The notes: generated by a model from the letters alone, not told the origin. A stretch of 64,000 nt of DNA from Streptomyces sp. 2131.1 (GCF_900105515.1 NZ_FNSY01000001.1:186001-250000), one strand, 5' to 3'. Positions 17,577 through 25,959 are shown, counted from the stretch's first letter. A program made the numbers and translations.

Positions 17577-18116
17577 ATGCCAACCGACGAACTCCCCGAG
17601 ACCTTTCACGTCACCACGGACGAGCAGCTGCGTGCCGTCTCCAATCTCACGCGCCACAGGATCATGGCCGCGCTCCGCTTCGAGCCCGCGACCATCACCC
17701 AGATCGCCGAGCGGGTCGGCCTCGCGAAGGGGAGTTCGAGCTACCACGTACGGCTGCTGGAACGGGCCGGGCTGATCAAGGTGGTGCGGACGCGCAAGGT
17801 CCGGGGGGTCACCGAGCGGTACTACGCGATGGCCGCACGATCCGTTGAGCTGCCCGACCCGGGCGAGGGCGGGCCGGATGTGCTGATGCGTCACGCGGTG
17901 GCGGATCTGGAGGCCTCACCCGCCGACGGCGAACGTCACGTACGAATGGCCCATCTGCGGCTCACCGACGAGCAGTTCGCAGAGCTGGGGGCGCGGCTGA
18001 ACGCCCTGGCGGACGAGTTCCGGGAGCTGTCAGACCCCGCACTGCCGGACACCTCGCTCGTCTTCGCACTGTTCCACCCCGCACCGGTCAGGAACTCCGA
18101 GGGGGAGATCAAGTGA
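17577..18116 (+). CDS. ArsR-type winged-helix regulator
   Basis: 179 aa from ATG 17577. The N-terminal winged helix spans about residues 15-85 (VSNLTRHRIMAALRF, ITQIAERVGLAKGSSSYHVRLLERAGLIKVV, then a wing ending TERYYAM). No metal-binding Cys motif is visible, so it is probably a ligand sensor rather than a metal sensor. The C-terminal half is an acidic helical domain of unknown ligand. The gene ends in a GTGA overlap with the MFS gene, so regulator and exporter form one operon likely repressed through the upstream 12-bp dyad. Confidence 0.88.
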   Translation: MPTDELPETFHVTTDEQLRAVSNLTRHRIMAALRFEPATITQIAERVGLAKGSSSYHVRLLERAGLIKVVRTRKVRGVTERYYAMAARSVELPDPGEGGPDVLMRHAVADLEASPADGERHVRMAHLRLTDEQFAELGARLNALADEFRELSDPALPDTSLVFALFHPAPVRNSEGEIK

Positions 18117-19381
18117 ACGCGAGAGCAATGAAGTCACCCACCGGGTTCGGACGGCTGTGGACCGCTCAGACCGTCTCCTCACTCGGTGACGGGGTGACGC
18201 ACGCCGCCCTGCCGCTGATCGCGCTGACCCTGACGCGGGATCCGATGGCGCTCGCCGTCGTCACGGCCGCGGGGACGCTGCCGTGGCTGTTCTTCGGGAT
18301 ACTCGGCGGTGCGCTGGTGGACCGCTGGGACCGCCGGCGCACGATGTGGGTCGCGGACACGGTACGGGCGGCACTGCTCGCGATCCCCGCGGTGGCGGCC
18401 GGGCTCGACGTACTCAGCATCCCCCTGCTCGCGATCGTCGCCTTCCTGCTCGGCCTCGGCGGGCTCTTCTTCGACACGGCCGCCACGGCGTACCTGCCGG
18501 ACCTGCTCGGCCGCGACCCGGCACTCCTGGAGCGGGCCAACTCCCGCTTGCGCGGCGCCCAGACCGCGATGTCCGGTTTCGCGGGGCCGCCCGCGGGCAG
18601 CGTGCTGCTCGCGCTCGGACGGGCGGTTCCGCTGGTCGCCGACGCGGTGTCGTTCGCGCTCTCCGCACTGCTGGTACGTACGCTGCCCGCCATGCCCCGG
18701 CCCGTGCCGGAGGGCCGCGAGTCGCTGCTCGCGCAGGCCCGGGCGGGTGCGTCCTACGTCTTCCGGAACCAGTTGCTGCTGGGGCTCGCGCTGCGCCCCG
18801 CCGTCGGGAACATCGCGTTCCTCGCCGTGGAGACGGTCCTCGCGCTCTTCGCGCACGACCGCCTCGGCATCGACACGTACGGCTTCGGCCTGCTGCTCAC
18901 CGCGGAGGCCACCGGTGGCCTGCTCGGCGCGGCCATCGCCTCCCGGCTGGGCCGCCATCTCGGCACGGGCACGGCCCTGACCTGCACGGCCGCCGTCGAG
19001 GGCCTCGCGATCCTGGGCCTCGCGTCCTCCTCGAACCCGTACGCGGCCGGGTCGGCCCTCGCCGTCTGCGGGGCCGCCATGGGCGCGACGATGGTGCTCG
19101 GGCCGTCCCTCCGGCAGGCGATCGTCCCGGGCCACCTCATGGGCAGGGTGGCCTCGACCTCCCGCATGCTCGCGATGTGCGCCGCCCCCATGGGCGCCTT
19201 CCTCGGCGGCTGGCTGGCCACCGCGTACGACATCCGGACCCCGCTCTACGCCGCCGCCGCGCTGCTTCTGACGATGACGGCGGTCACCGCGTCCATGACC
19301 AACAACCGGCGCGTCGAGGCGGCGCTGCGGGCGGCGTCGCCCGCCGAGGCGGACGCCCCGGCCGATGAGCCCGCCCGGTGA
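18113..19381 (+). CDS. MFS exporter (EntS/tetracycline-efflux-like)
   Basis: 422 aa from GTG 18113, overlapping the regulator stop by 4 bp; GGGGGAG is 5 nt upstream (ATG 18128 is an alternative). About 12 membrane helices. Features typical of enterobactin-exporter/MefA-like 12-TM proteins: the FGRLWTAQTVSSLGDGVT start, the signature loop GGALVDRWDRRRTMWVADTVRA after helix 2, and a middle loop near residue 200. Drug or metabolite efflux under control of the co-transcribed ArsR-like protein is likely; the substrate is unknown. Confidence 0.88.
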   Translation: MNARAMKSPTGFGRLWTAQTVSSLGDGVTHAALPLIALTLTRDPMALAVVTAAGTLPWLFFGILGGALVDRWDRRRTMWVADTVRAALLAIPAVAAGLDVLSIPLLAIVAFLLGLGGLFFDTAATAYLPDLLGRDPALLERANSRLRGAQTAMSGFAGPPAGSVLLALGRAVPLVADAVSFALSALLVRTLPAMPRPVPEGRESLLAQARAGASYVFRNQLLLGLALRPAVGNIAFLAVETVLALFAHDRLGIDTYGFGLLLTAEATGGLLGAAIASRLGRHLGTGTALTCTAAVEGLAILGLASSSNPYAAGSALAVCGAAMGATMVLGPSLRQAIVPGHLMGRVASTSRMLAMCAAPMGAFLGGWLATAYDIRTPLYAAAALLLTMTAVTASMTNNRRVEAALRAASPAEADAPADEPAR

Positions 19382-19400
19382 GACGCCCCCGGGCGCGGCG

Positions 19401-19610
19401 TCACCGGCCCTGTTCGGCCAGCGTGTGGGCGACCAGGGCGTTGGCGTGGCCGTGACCCAGACCGTGTTCGGTCTTGAGCCAGTTGACGAGCTCCATGTGC
19501 TTGGTGAGGTCGGACGCTCGGATCATCTCCTTCCAGTCGTCGACGGGGCGCCCGTACTTCTTCTCGATGGAGGGGAAGTAACTGGCGGGTCCCTTGACCT
19601 GTGCGGTCAT
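19401..19610 (-). CDS. DUF4287 small protein
   Basis: 69 aa. The sequence pattern (SYFPSIEKKYGRPVDDW, KHMELVNWLKTEHGLGHGHANALV) is that of DUF4287 proteins, small soluble helical proteins of unknown function that often accompany SRPBCC or hydrolase genes. It has a GGAAGAGG ribosome site. It lies 43 bp downstream of the alpha/beta hydrolase on the same strand and probably shares its transcript. Confidence 0.85.
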   Translation of the reverse strand: MTAQVKGPASYFPSIEKKYGRPVDDWKEMIRASDLTKHMELVNWLKTEHGLGHGHANALVAHTLAEQGR

Positions 19611-19653
19611 GCTGATACCTCTTCCTGGTGTATGTGGGTGTGCTCGGGGCCGG

Positions 19654-20472
19654 TTACTTGGCGTGCTTGCCGCCGAAGAAGTCGGCGAGTGCGGGAGCGA
19701 GGTTCTTCGGTTCGATGGTGTGCTCCTCGCCCGGGAAGACCCTCAGGCTGAAGTTGTCTCCCGCGGCGACGAGTTCGCGCGCACCGGTCAGCATGTGCGG
19801 TGCGCCGGCGTCGCCGCTGCCGACGAGGACGGGTACGGTCACGGACGCCCAGCGCTCGACCGGCAGGGGGCGACCGGACATGGTGTCGCCCATGATCCGC
19901 CCGTCGTACGGGAGGGTTCGGGCGACGGCCTCCATGCCGGCCCAGAACGGGGCGTGGCGCATGCCCGCGACGGCTTCGTCCGGCAGGCCCACCGCGGCCG
20001 TCATGAAGTAGGCGGCGGCTTCTCCGTACGCCTCGCGGCCCACCAGCTCCGACAGGTGCTCCACGTAGTCGGTGGGCAGCGGCGGCCGGCTGTCGTCGGT
20101 GACGAACGGCGGCTCGTACAGCGCGAGGCGCGTCACCGGACTGCCGTGAGCCGTGGCCTCCAGGGCCAGTACCGCGCCCGAGGACATGCCGAAGAGCATC
20201 GCGGACCCGCCGCCGGGGCCCTCGACGAGCGCGTCGATGTCCTCGATCTCCCGCCGTACCTCGTACGCGGGACTGTCCCCGCTGTCTCCCCGGCCACGGC
20301 GGTCGTACGTGATCACCGTGAAGTCCTCGGCGAGCAGACCGGCGAGCTCGGCGGAGGCCGCCCCGGTCATGAAGGCACCACCGACGAGGACCACGACAGG
20401 GCCGTAGCCCCGCTCCTCGAAGGCGATGGTCGTGCCGTCGGCCGAGACGACCTTGTCCACTGTCCTGCTCAT
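19654..20472 (-). CDS. alpha/beta hydrolase
   Basis: 272 aa. Alpha/beta hydrolase fold: oxyanion region VVLVGGAF near residue 27, DRRGRGDSGDS, nucleophile elbow GMSSGA, a late acid near VGSGDAGAP, and catalytic His in GEEHTI. Close in style to Streptomyces putative esterases/haloperoxidase-like enzymes; the substrate is unknown. It is divergent from the TetR gene across a 150-bp gap with a palindromic operator, so TetR control is likely. The DUF4287 gene follows in the same operon. Confidence 0.85.
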   Translation of the reverse strand: MSRTVDKVVSADGTTIAFEERGYGPVVVLVGGAFMTGAASAELAGLLAEDFTVITYDRRGRGDSGDSPAYEVRREIEDIDALVEGPGGGSAMLFGMSSGAVLALEATAHGSPVTRLALYEPPFVTDDSRPPLPTDYVEHLSELVGREAYGEAAAYFMTAAVGLPDEAVAGMRHAPFWAGMEAVARTLPYDGRIMGDTMSGRPLPVERWASVTVPVLVGSGDAGAPHMLTGARELVAAGDNFSLRVFPGEEHTIEPKNLAPALADFFGGKHAK

Positions 20473-20540
20473 CTGTCATCCCCCATGGATGTGTCGCTGC
20501 CATGCCTCACAGCCCGCAGCGAACCGCCACGGCTAGAACT

Positions 20541-20576
20541 GGACGGTACAGTACTCATGCGAGTACTGATCAGTCC
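20541..20576. promoter_or_regulatory. palindromic operator between hydrolase and TetR genes
   Basis: Core dyad AGTACTC-atgc-GAGTACT (20550-20567), extended with partial symmetry to GGAC...GTCC (20541-20576; 13 of 18 pairs match). A further CAGTACTG-like half-site occurs at 20575-20583. Placement in the divergent promoter region fits a TetR operator. Confidence 0.65.
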
Positions 20577-20624
20577 AGTACTGTTCTCGATGGCGGACAG
20601 GGCGGACGAAGAGAGGTGGCTAAG

Positions 20625-21233
20625 ATGGACAGCCGGTCAGCGCGCAAGCACCAGGCGATCCTGGAGGCCGCGACCACCGTGTTTCTGAACAAGGGGTACG
20701 CGGGGACGAGCATGGACGACATCGCGAAGCTGGCCGCGGTCTCGAAGCAGACGGTCTACAAGCACTTCGCGGACAAGGAGAAGCTGTTCGCCGAGATCGT
20801 GCTCGCCACCACCGACCGCATCGACGCCATGGTCGACCTGGTGGCCGCCATCCCGGCCGACGCCGCGATGCTCGACGAGAACCTGACCCGTCTCGCCCGC
20901 CAGTTCCTCACGGCTCTCACCCAGCCGCCGGTGATCCAGCTGCGGCGCCTGATCATCGCCAACGCCGACACCTTCCCGGAGTTGGGCGCGGCCTGGTACG
21001 AGCAGGGGTTCGAGCGGGTCCTGGCCACGCTCGCGGACACCTTCCGGCGCCTCACCGACGCAGGGCTCCTCAAGACACCCGACCCGGTGCTGGCCGCGCA
21101 CCACTTCTCCGGGCTGCTGCTGTGGATTCCGGTGAACCGGGCCATGTTCCACGGCAGCGCGCAGCACACCGATGCCGACCTGGACCACTACGCGCAGGGC
21201 GGCATCCGCGCCTTCATGGCCGCCTATGCGTGA
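20625..21233 (+). CDS. TetR-family regulator
   Basis: 202 aa from ATG 20625 (GAGAGGTGG 5 nt upstream). The N-terminal HTH is clear: AILEAATTVFLNKGYAGTSMDDIAKLAAVSKQTVYKHFADKEKLF as separate helices over residues 8-55. The C-terminal ligand domain resembles the AefR-like group. It probably represses itself and the divergent hydrolase-DUF4287 operon through the shared palindrome. Confidence 0.9.
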   Translation: MDSRSARKHQAILEAATTVFLNKGYAGTSMDDIAKLAAVSKQTVYKHFADKEKLFAEIVLATTDRIDAMVDLVAAIPADAAMLDENLTRLARQFLTALTQPPVIQLRRLIIANADTFPELGAAWYEQGFERVLATLADTFRRLTDAGLLKTPDPVLAAHHFSGLLLWIPVNRAMFHGSAQHTDADLDHYAQGGIRAFMAAYA

Positions 21234-21403
21234 GCCGCCCTCGGGCGCCACCAGCGGGCGGGCAGGAGGGCGGCCAACGCGGCACCGGTCGCGTTGACCG
21301 GGACGTCGTCCGCCGAGGACACCCTGCCCAGTCGCTCTGCGTCCGCGTACCAGGAACCACACCGTCAGCATCCGCAGGACGAACGGGGCGACGTCCGGTA
21401 CGG

Positions 21404-21628
21404 CTACACCCGGCCCGTGGCGAACAGTTCGAGGTGCCCGCACTTGGGGCAGCGGAACGCCTCGATCTGCCGGCGCGGCCGCCCCATGCGCTTGGCGCCG
21501 CCGAACACCCCCCGCTCCAGCGCACCCTCGATCCAGCGGGCGTATCCGCGCGAGTGTTCGCCGGCGTCTTCGATGAAACCGTCCTCCAGACCGACGGTTC
21601 CGCAGTGGGTGCACCTGAGGTTGTTCAT
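21404..21628 (-). CDS. small zinc-ribbon protein
   Basis: 74 aa with two CxxC knuckles, CTHCG near the N-terminus and CPKCGH near residue 60, spaced as a zinc ribbon with a basic middle segment (KRMGRPRRQ). Common as a hypothetical protein in Streptomyces; function unknown, perhaps nucleic-acid binding. The 170 bp between it and the TetR gene holds no convincing gene. Confidence 0.75.
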   Translation of the reverse strand: MNNLRCTHCGTVGLEDGFIEDAGEHSRGYARWIEGALERGVFGGAKRMGRPRRQIEAFRCPKCGHLELFATGRV

Positions 21629-21830
21629 GCCGCGAGTGTAGGGAGCGGGCCGACCCGCCAGGCTCGTGGGCCGTCAACGGTTGCGTAACCAGTACACGCG
21701 AACCGCCCCGCCCGTGGGTGGGCCGCGCCGAACAGGAGCGCGACGGCGGCGGACGGATGCCCCGCGCCGGGCCGGGGCAGACTGCCCGTGACCGCCACCA
21801 GCGCGCCCACCAGAACCCCGGAGTCGCAGC

Positions 21831-22505
21831 ATGTCCCAGACCGGCCGCCTGTCGGACGTCCTCGTCTACACCCGTACCGCGGCCTACCGCCACGACTCGA
21901 TTCCGGCGGGGCGGGCGGCCCTGCGTGAGCTGGGCGAGGAGCACGGGTTCGGTGTGGAGGCGACGGAGGACCCGTCGGCCTTCACCGACGCGTCCCTGGC
22001 GGGGCGCGACGCGGTGGTCTTCCTGTCCACGAGCGGGGACGTGCTCACGCCGGAGGGGCGGGACGCGCTCCGGCGGTGGGTCGCGGACGGCGGCGGCTTC
22101 ATGGGGGTCCATTCCGCCGCGTGCACCGAGTACGACTGGCCCTACTACGGCGAGCTGGTGGGTGCACGCTTCGCCGGCCATCCCGCCTTCCAGCCCGGGA
22201 CCGTGCGGATCGAGGACCCGGATCACCCGGCGACGCGCCACCTGCCACGGCGGTGGGACCGGGAGGACGAGTGGTACGACTTCCGGAGCAATCCGCGCCG
22301 CCCCGGGGTCCGGATCCTGGCCTCGATCGACGAGACGGGGTACGAGGGCGGCGGCATGGGAGCGGACCACCCGCTGGTCTGGTGCCGGGAGTCCGGCGCG
22401 GGCCGCTCCTTCTACACATCATTGGGCCACGCGGAGTCGGCGTACGACGACCCGGCCTTCCGCGCCCACCTCCTCGGCGGGCTGCGGTGGACGGCCGGCG
22501 GCTGA
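21831..22505 (+). CDS. ThuA-like domain protein
   Basis: 224 aa, a complete ThuA (glutamine-amidotransferase-like fold) domain: VLVYTRTAAYRHDSI at the N-terminus, AVVFLSTSGDVLT, RRWVADGGGFMGVHSA, WPYYGELVGARFAGHP, and GRSFYTSLGH near the end. Such proteins occur alone or in sugar-utilisation clusters; the exact reaction is unknown. The gene stands alone, with RidA 84 bp downstream on the same strand. Confidence 0.88.
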   Translation: MSQTGRLSDVLVYTRTAAYRHDSIPAGRAALRELGEEHGFGVEATEDPSAFTDASLAGRDAVVFLSTSGDVLTPEGRDALRRWVADGGGFMGVHSAACTEYDWPYYGELVGARFAGHPAFQPGTVRIEDPDHPATRHLPRRWDREDEWYDFRSNPRRPGVRILASIDETGYEGGGMGADHPLVWCRESGAGRSFYTSLGHAESAYDDPAFRAHLLGGLRWTAGG

Positions 22506-22589
22506 GCGAACGGAAAACGAGGGGACGGGGGCGGCGCCCTCTCGGCAGAATGTCCGGGCTCGGTTCCCCACGCGATTGGACCACCCGCC

Positions 22590-23000
22590 ATGCCCCGTGC
22601 CGTCACCCTGATCCGCTCGGCCGCCCTGTCCGATGTCGCCGAGTACGCGTACGCGGCCACTGCGCCCGCCGAGTCCCGGCTCATCTTCCTCGCCGGGGCG
22701 TGCCCGTTGAACGACGACGGTTCGACGGCGGCGTTCGGGGACTACGCGGGCCAGGCGCGCAAGGCCGTCGAGAACATGGAGACCGCCCTGCGTGCCGCCG
22801 GCGCGTCGATCCAGGACGTCATCAGTACACGGGTCCTCGTGGCGTCGAGCCGCCAGGAGGACCTGGTGAAGGCGTGGGAGGTGGTGCGGGACGCGTTCGG
22901 CGAGCACGACGTTCCCAGCACGCTGATGGGTGTCACCGTGCTGGGCTACGCGGACCAGCTCGTCGAGATCGAGGCCGTCGCCGCCGTCCTCGACTCCTGA
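22590..23000 (+). CDS. RidA family (YjgF/YER057c) protein
   Basis: 136 aa. A single chorismate-mutase-like RidA fold: LIFLAGACPLNDDG, a central AFGDYAGQARKAVENMETALRAAG helix in pieces, DVISTRVLVASS and the C-terminal VEIEAVAAV. RidA proteins deaminate reactive enamine/imine intermediates. The usual catalytic Arg is plausibly in STRVLVAS. The gene lies convergent to the broken GNAT gene. Confidence 0.88.
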   Translation: MPRAVTLIRSAALSDVAEYAYAATAPAESRLIFLAGACPLNDDGSTAAFGDYAGQARKAVENMETALRAAGASIQDVISTRVLVASSRQEDLVKAWEVVRDAFGEHDVPSTLMGVTVLGYADQLVEIEAVAAVLDS

Positions 23001-23022
23001 TGCCCGGTGGCCGCGGGCCGGG

Positions 23023-23537
23023 CTACGCGGCCGGGGCGCGTACGCCCATCCACTGGGCGGCGCCCCACGCCTCGAAGCAGTGGATCTCGGTGAAGCCGAG
23101 CTTCTCCGCGAGGCGCATGGAGCGGGTGTTGGCGGTCTGGGTGAAGAGGGTGACGGGCTCGCCGGGGCGCGCCTCGGCGAACCAGTCGAGCACCGCCTCG
23201 CACGCCTCGGCAGCGTACCCGTGGCCCCACGCCCGCGGCAGCAGCAGGTAGCCCAGCTCTGCCTTCCCGGCGTCCGGGCGCACCGCGTCCGGTTTCTCCA
23301 GGTCGCGCTGCTTGAGCTCGACGATGCCGATCATCGCTCCGTCGCGCTCGATCACGAAGCAGCCGGCGCCCTTCCCCGGTGTCTCCGGGAGTTGTCGCTC
23401 CCACTCGTCTCCCGGGCGGGCGCCGCCCAGAGCAGCTCGACGAAGGACGCCCGGTCCCTGCTCCCGGACTCGCGCAGCACAAGGCGTTCGGTGCGTATCG
23501 GGGCGGGCGGCCAGGGAAGGAAGAGCGCTTCAGCCAT
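23023..23537 (-). pseudogene. GNAT acetyltransferase broken by a small deletion
   Basis: The N-terminal part (MAEALFLPWPPAPIRTERL, then RASFVELL) reads in one frame from ATG 23537. The rest (GGARPGDEWERQLPETPGK, GYLLLPRAWGHGYAAEAC, the acetyl-CoA loop, and TQTANTRSMRLAEKLGF) reads in another frame ending at 23023. At the join (about 23425-23435) FVELL runs straight into LGGARP, whereas family members have roughly eight more residues there (xxPEVRxY). A deletion of about 25 bp, not a multiple of three, would explain both the gap and the frame change. Only the 110-aa C-terminal piece could be translated intact, from ATG 23355. Confidence 0.8.
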
Positions 23538-23646
23538 GGTCGGGGACCCTATCCCACCAAGGCCGGGCGGTCCGGGGGCGAAGTCGCCTTCGTCGGTGCG
23601 CCATGCTGGTGACGTTCCCCATGGCCACCGCGTCCGGAGTCTTCCC

Positions 23647-24246
23647 GTGCTCTTCGATGTCACCCGTGCCCGACTCGCCGAAGTCTTCGGCGAGGAGCGG
23701 CTCGCGTCCCTGCCCACCTCCGCGTTCCCGCCGCCTGCGGCGGACACCGAGGGCGCCCGTCTTCTGCAGAGCGTCGGTGTGCCCACCGGGACGCTCTCCC
23801 TCCGGGAGCCCGACACGGAATCGGGCCTCCTCCCCCTCGTACGGGAGCTCGTGGACGCCGACGGGGAGGCCGGCGAGTGGCCCGTGTTCGGGTGGCTGCT
23901 CAACGCCCACCTCGCCCTCCACCCCGGCTCCGGCAAGGTGTACGCGTTCGACCCGGACGAGGAGACCGTGGTGGAGCTGCACACGGACGTCTCCTCGCTG
24001 ATCCACGTCGCCCTGCGGTTCCAGCGGCTCCTCGAAGAGTTCGCCTTCAGTGGTGACGAGGACGAGGAGGACGCCGACTTCGAACGGCTGGGCGGAGAGG
24101 TGGAACGCATCCGGGAGACGACGAGCGCCGTGGACCCGCTTCCCTTCCTGGACGACGAGACCGTGTGGTCGGTGGTCGGTGACGAGATCGCCGCGGGCGC
24201 GCGCTTCACGGACGACAGCCCGGCCGGCCGTTCCCTCCACGGCTGA
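23647..24246 (+). CDS. SUKH-like (SUKH-4 type) protein
   Basis: 199 aa from GTG 23647 (GGAG 8 nt upstream). Acidic protein with a SUKH/SMI1-like core: GVPTGTLSLREPD, WPVFGWLLNAHLALHPGSG, YAFDPDEETVVELHTDVSS and SLIHVALRFQRLLEE. SUKH proteins are often immunity proteins to secreted toxins in polymorphic toxin systems, but no toxin gene is nearby, so the role is unknown. Confidence 0.7.
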   Translation: MLFDVTRARLAEVFGEERLASLPTSAFPPPAADTEGARLLQSVGVPTGTLSLREPDTESGLLPLVRELVDADGEAGEWPVFGWLLNAHLALHPGSGKVYAFDPDEETVVELHTDVSSLIHVALRFQRLLEEFAFSGDEDEEDADFERLGGEVERIRETTSAVDPLPFLDDETVWSVVGDEIAAGARFTDDSPAGRSLHG

Positions 24247-24290
24247 CCGCGTGCGCCGCACTCTTGCCCGGGGTCGCCGGTCCCCTTACC

Positions 24291-24320
24291 TTACTTCGAA
24301 GTAAGTTTACTTCACAGTAA
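24291..24320 (+). promoter_or_regulatory. tandem palindromes before the stress protein gene
   Basis: A perfect 14-bp palindrome TTACTTCGAAGTAA (24291-24304) is followed by an imperfect copy TTTACTTcacAGTAAG (about 24305-24320). The second ends on the ribosome site AAGGAG. The arrangement suggests two dimers of a regulator (MarR/HxlR-like sites have this look) controlling the USP-cyclase operon. Confidence 0.65.
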
Positions 24321-24330
24321 GGAGTTTGCC

Positions 24331-24780
24331 TTGACCGCCTATCGAACCCTGCTGGTCGGCACGGACGGATCGGAATCGTCGTTCGCGGCGGTCGAGGCCG
24401 CCGCACGGCTGGCCGCGGTGTGCGGTGCCGAGCTCGTCATCACCTGTGCGTACGCCCCCATGAGTGGCCCCGAACTTGCGGCGGCGAAGGACCAGTTGGG
24501 TGCGGAGGCCTACCAGGTCGTGGGCTCGGCGCCGGCCGAGGAGACCCTGCGGACCGCCAAGGACCGCGCCCGTGTGCAGGGAGCGGCCACGGTGCGGACG
24601 GTCGCGGTGGAGGGCGAGCCGGTCCCCTCGCTGGTGCGGGCAGCCCGGAAGTGCTCGGCCGACCTCCTGGTGGTCGGCAACCGGGGGCTGCGCTCGCTGG
24701 CGGGCCGGCTCCTGGGCTCCGTCCCCGCGGACGTCGCCAGGAAGGCCGGCCTCGACGTGCTGATCGTCCACACCACATGA
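24331..24780 (+). CDS. universal stress protein (UspA family)
   Basis: 149 aa from TTG 24331, chosen for AAGGAG 7 nt upstream and for the family-typical start TAYRTLLVGTDGSESS. The C-terminal ATP-binding signature is G-2x-G-9x-G-S as GNRGLRSLAGRLLGS, so nucleotide binding is expected. The Asp of VGTDGS is the usual adenine contact. The stop overlaps the ATG of the adenylate cyclase by 4 bp, so the two genes are co-translated. Confidence 0.92.
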   Translation: MTAYRTLLVGTDGSESSFAAVEAAARLAAVCGAELVITCAYAPMSGPELAAAKDQLGAEAYQVVGSAPAEETLRTAKDRARVQGAATVRTVAVEGEPVPSLVRAARKCSADLLVVGNRGLRSLAGRLLGSVPADVARKAGLDVLIVHTT

Positions 24781-25763
24781 GCACGGGGCCGAAGTCCGTC
24801 GAAGAAGTGCTGCTGGGCGGGGGCCGGGTCTGGACGAGGCGGGATGTCGCCGTGCGGGCCGGGGTGAGGTTCGAGCGCGCGGTGCAGGTCTGGCGGGCGC
24901 TCGGGTTCCCGGCAGTGGACGACGACGCCAGGGTGTTCACCGACGCCGACGTGGAGGCCCTGCGCGCGGGGGAACGCCTCATCGCGGCCGGGCTCATCAC
25001 CGAGCACAGCGAGACGATGATGGCCCGCGCCCTCGGCCACCACCTCTCCCGGCTCGCGGACTGGCAGGTGGACACCCTGCGGGACTGGCTGGGCCGCGAC
25101 GAGGGGCCGTTGCCCGACCGGGACGCCCTGCTGGAGCACATGGCGGCGCTGCTGCCGGAGATCGAAAGCGTGCAGCGCTATGTGTGGCGCCGTCATCTCG
25201 TGGCGTACGCGGGGCACTTGCTGAGCGAGGCCCAGGAGGAGGAAGCGGGGCCGGGCGCCCACGTCCGGGACCGGGCCGTCGGGTTCACCGACATGGTGGG
25301 CTACACCCGGATGACCCGTGGCCTGGACGGCGCCGAACTCGTCGATGTGCTCGACCGGTTCGAGACGATGACCGGCGATGTGGTGGCGGAGGGCCGGGGG
25401 CAGGTGGTGAAGACCATCGGCGACGAGGTGCTCTTCGTCTGCGAATCGGCGGCCGGTGCCGCCGACATCGGGCTGGAGCTTGCGGCCCGCGCCCAGGCGG
25501 ACCCGAAGCTGCCGCAGGTGCGCACCGGGCTGGCCCACGGCCCCGTCATCGGCCGCTTCGGCGACGTCTACGGCGCGGCGGTCAACATCGCGGCCCGGCT
25601 CACGGCGGTGGCCCGCCCCGCGTCCGTGCTGGTGGACACCGCGCTCGCCGGTGAGCTGGCCGGAAGGGCGGCGTACGCGCTGAGGGCGTTGCGTCCGGTG
25701 TCGGTACGCGGCTACAGCCGGCTGCGGCCGGTGCTTCTGCGGAGGGGCAGGGCGGCTTCGTAA
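24777..25763 (+). CDS. class III adenylate/guanylate cyclase with N-terminal regulatory domain
   Basis: 328 aa from ATG 24777. The N-terminal half (about 1-155) is a helical regulatory domain like those of mycobacterial Rv1264-type cyclases. The catalytic domain (about 165-320) shows the metal-binding Asp in VGFTDMVGYTRM, Lys and the second Asp in VVKTIGDEVLFV, and the transition-state Asn/Arg in VNIAARL, so it looks active. A Lys before TIGD and an Asp in FGDVYG fit ATP selectivity. The coupling to a USP suggests a stress- or pH-responsive cAMP module (inference). Confidence 0.9.
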   Translation: MSTGPKSVEEVLLGGGRVWTRRDVAVRAGVRFERAVQVWRALGFPAVDDDARVFTDADVEALRAGERLIAAGLITEHSETMMARALGHHLSRLADWQVDTLRDWLGRDEGPLPDRDALLEHMAALLPEIESVQRYVWRRHLVAYAGHLLSEAQEEEAGPGAHVRDRAVGFTDMVGYTRMTRGLDGAELVDVLDRFETMTGDVVAEGRGQVVKTIGDEVLFVCESAAGAADIGLELAARAQADPKLPQVRTGLAHGPVIGRFGDVYGAAVNIAARLTAVARPASVLVDTALAGELAGRAAYALRALRPVSVRGYSRLRPVLLRRGRAAS

Positions 25764-25833
25764 CCCCGGAGTGTCCGTACCGGTGCGCGTGGCGCCGCCG
25801 TACGGACGGCGTCCCACGGCGTACAACAGCAAA

Positions 25834-25857
25834 GGCAGGGAGAACCCTCTCCCTGCC
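25834..25857 (+). terminator. hairpin terminator after the cyclase gene
   Basis: Perfect 10-bp stem GGCAGGGAGA/TCTCCCTGCC with a 4-nt loop, about 70 bp after the stop. No T tract, as is usual in Streptomyces. Confidence 0.75.
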
Positions 25858-25880
25858 GTAACCAACATATAGCGCACCGG

Positions 25881-25899
25881 GGGGCTTGCGGCAAGGGCC
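25881..25899 (+). promoter_or_regulatory. rifamycin-associated element (RAE)
   Basis: The 19-bp motif GGGGCTTGCGGCAAGGGCC is an inverted repeat centred on G25890 (CTTGC-G-GCAAG core). It matches the RAE described upstream of rifamycin-inactivation genes in actinomycetes, and it lies 60 bp before rph. A -10-like CACAAT is at 25911-25916, so the element overlaps the -35 region. Confidence 0.85.
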
Positions 25900-25959
25900 G
25901 GGGGGTGCCGCACAATCGTCGGCCTGACAACCCCCAACCTGCGGAAACGAGGACGTCGC

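Noticed and set aside
21234..21403. Possible membrane-protein fragment on the minus strand (VPDVAPFVLRMLTVWFLVRG)
   Set aside because: Too short, without start or conserved context; could be a chance frame.
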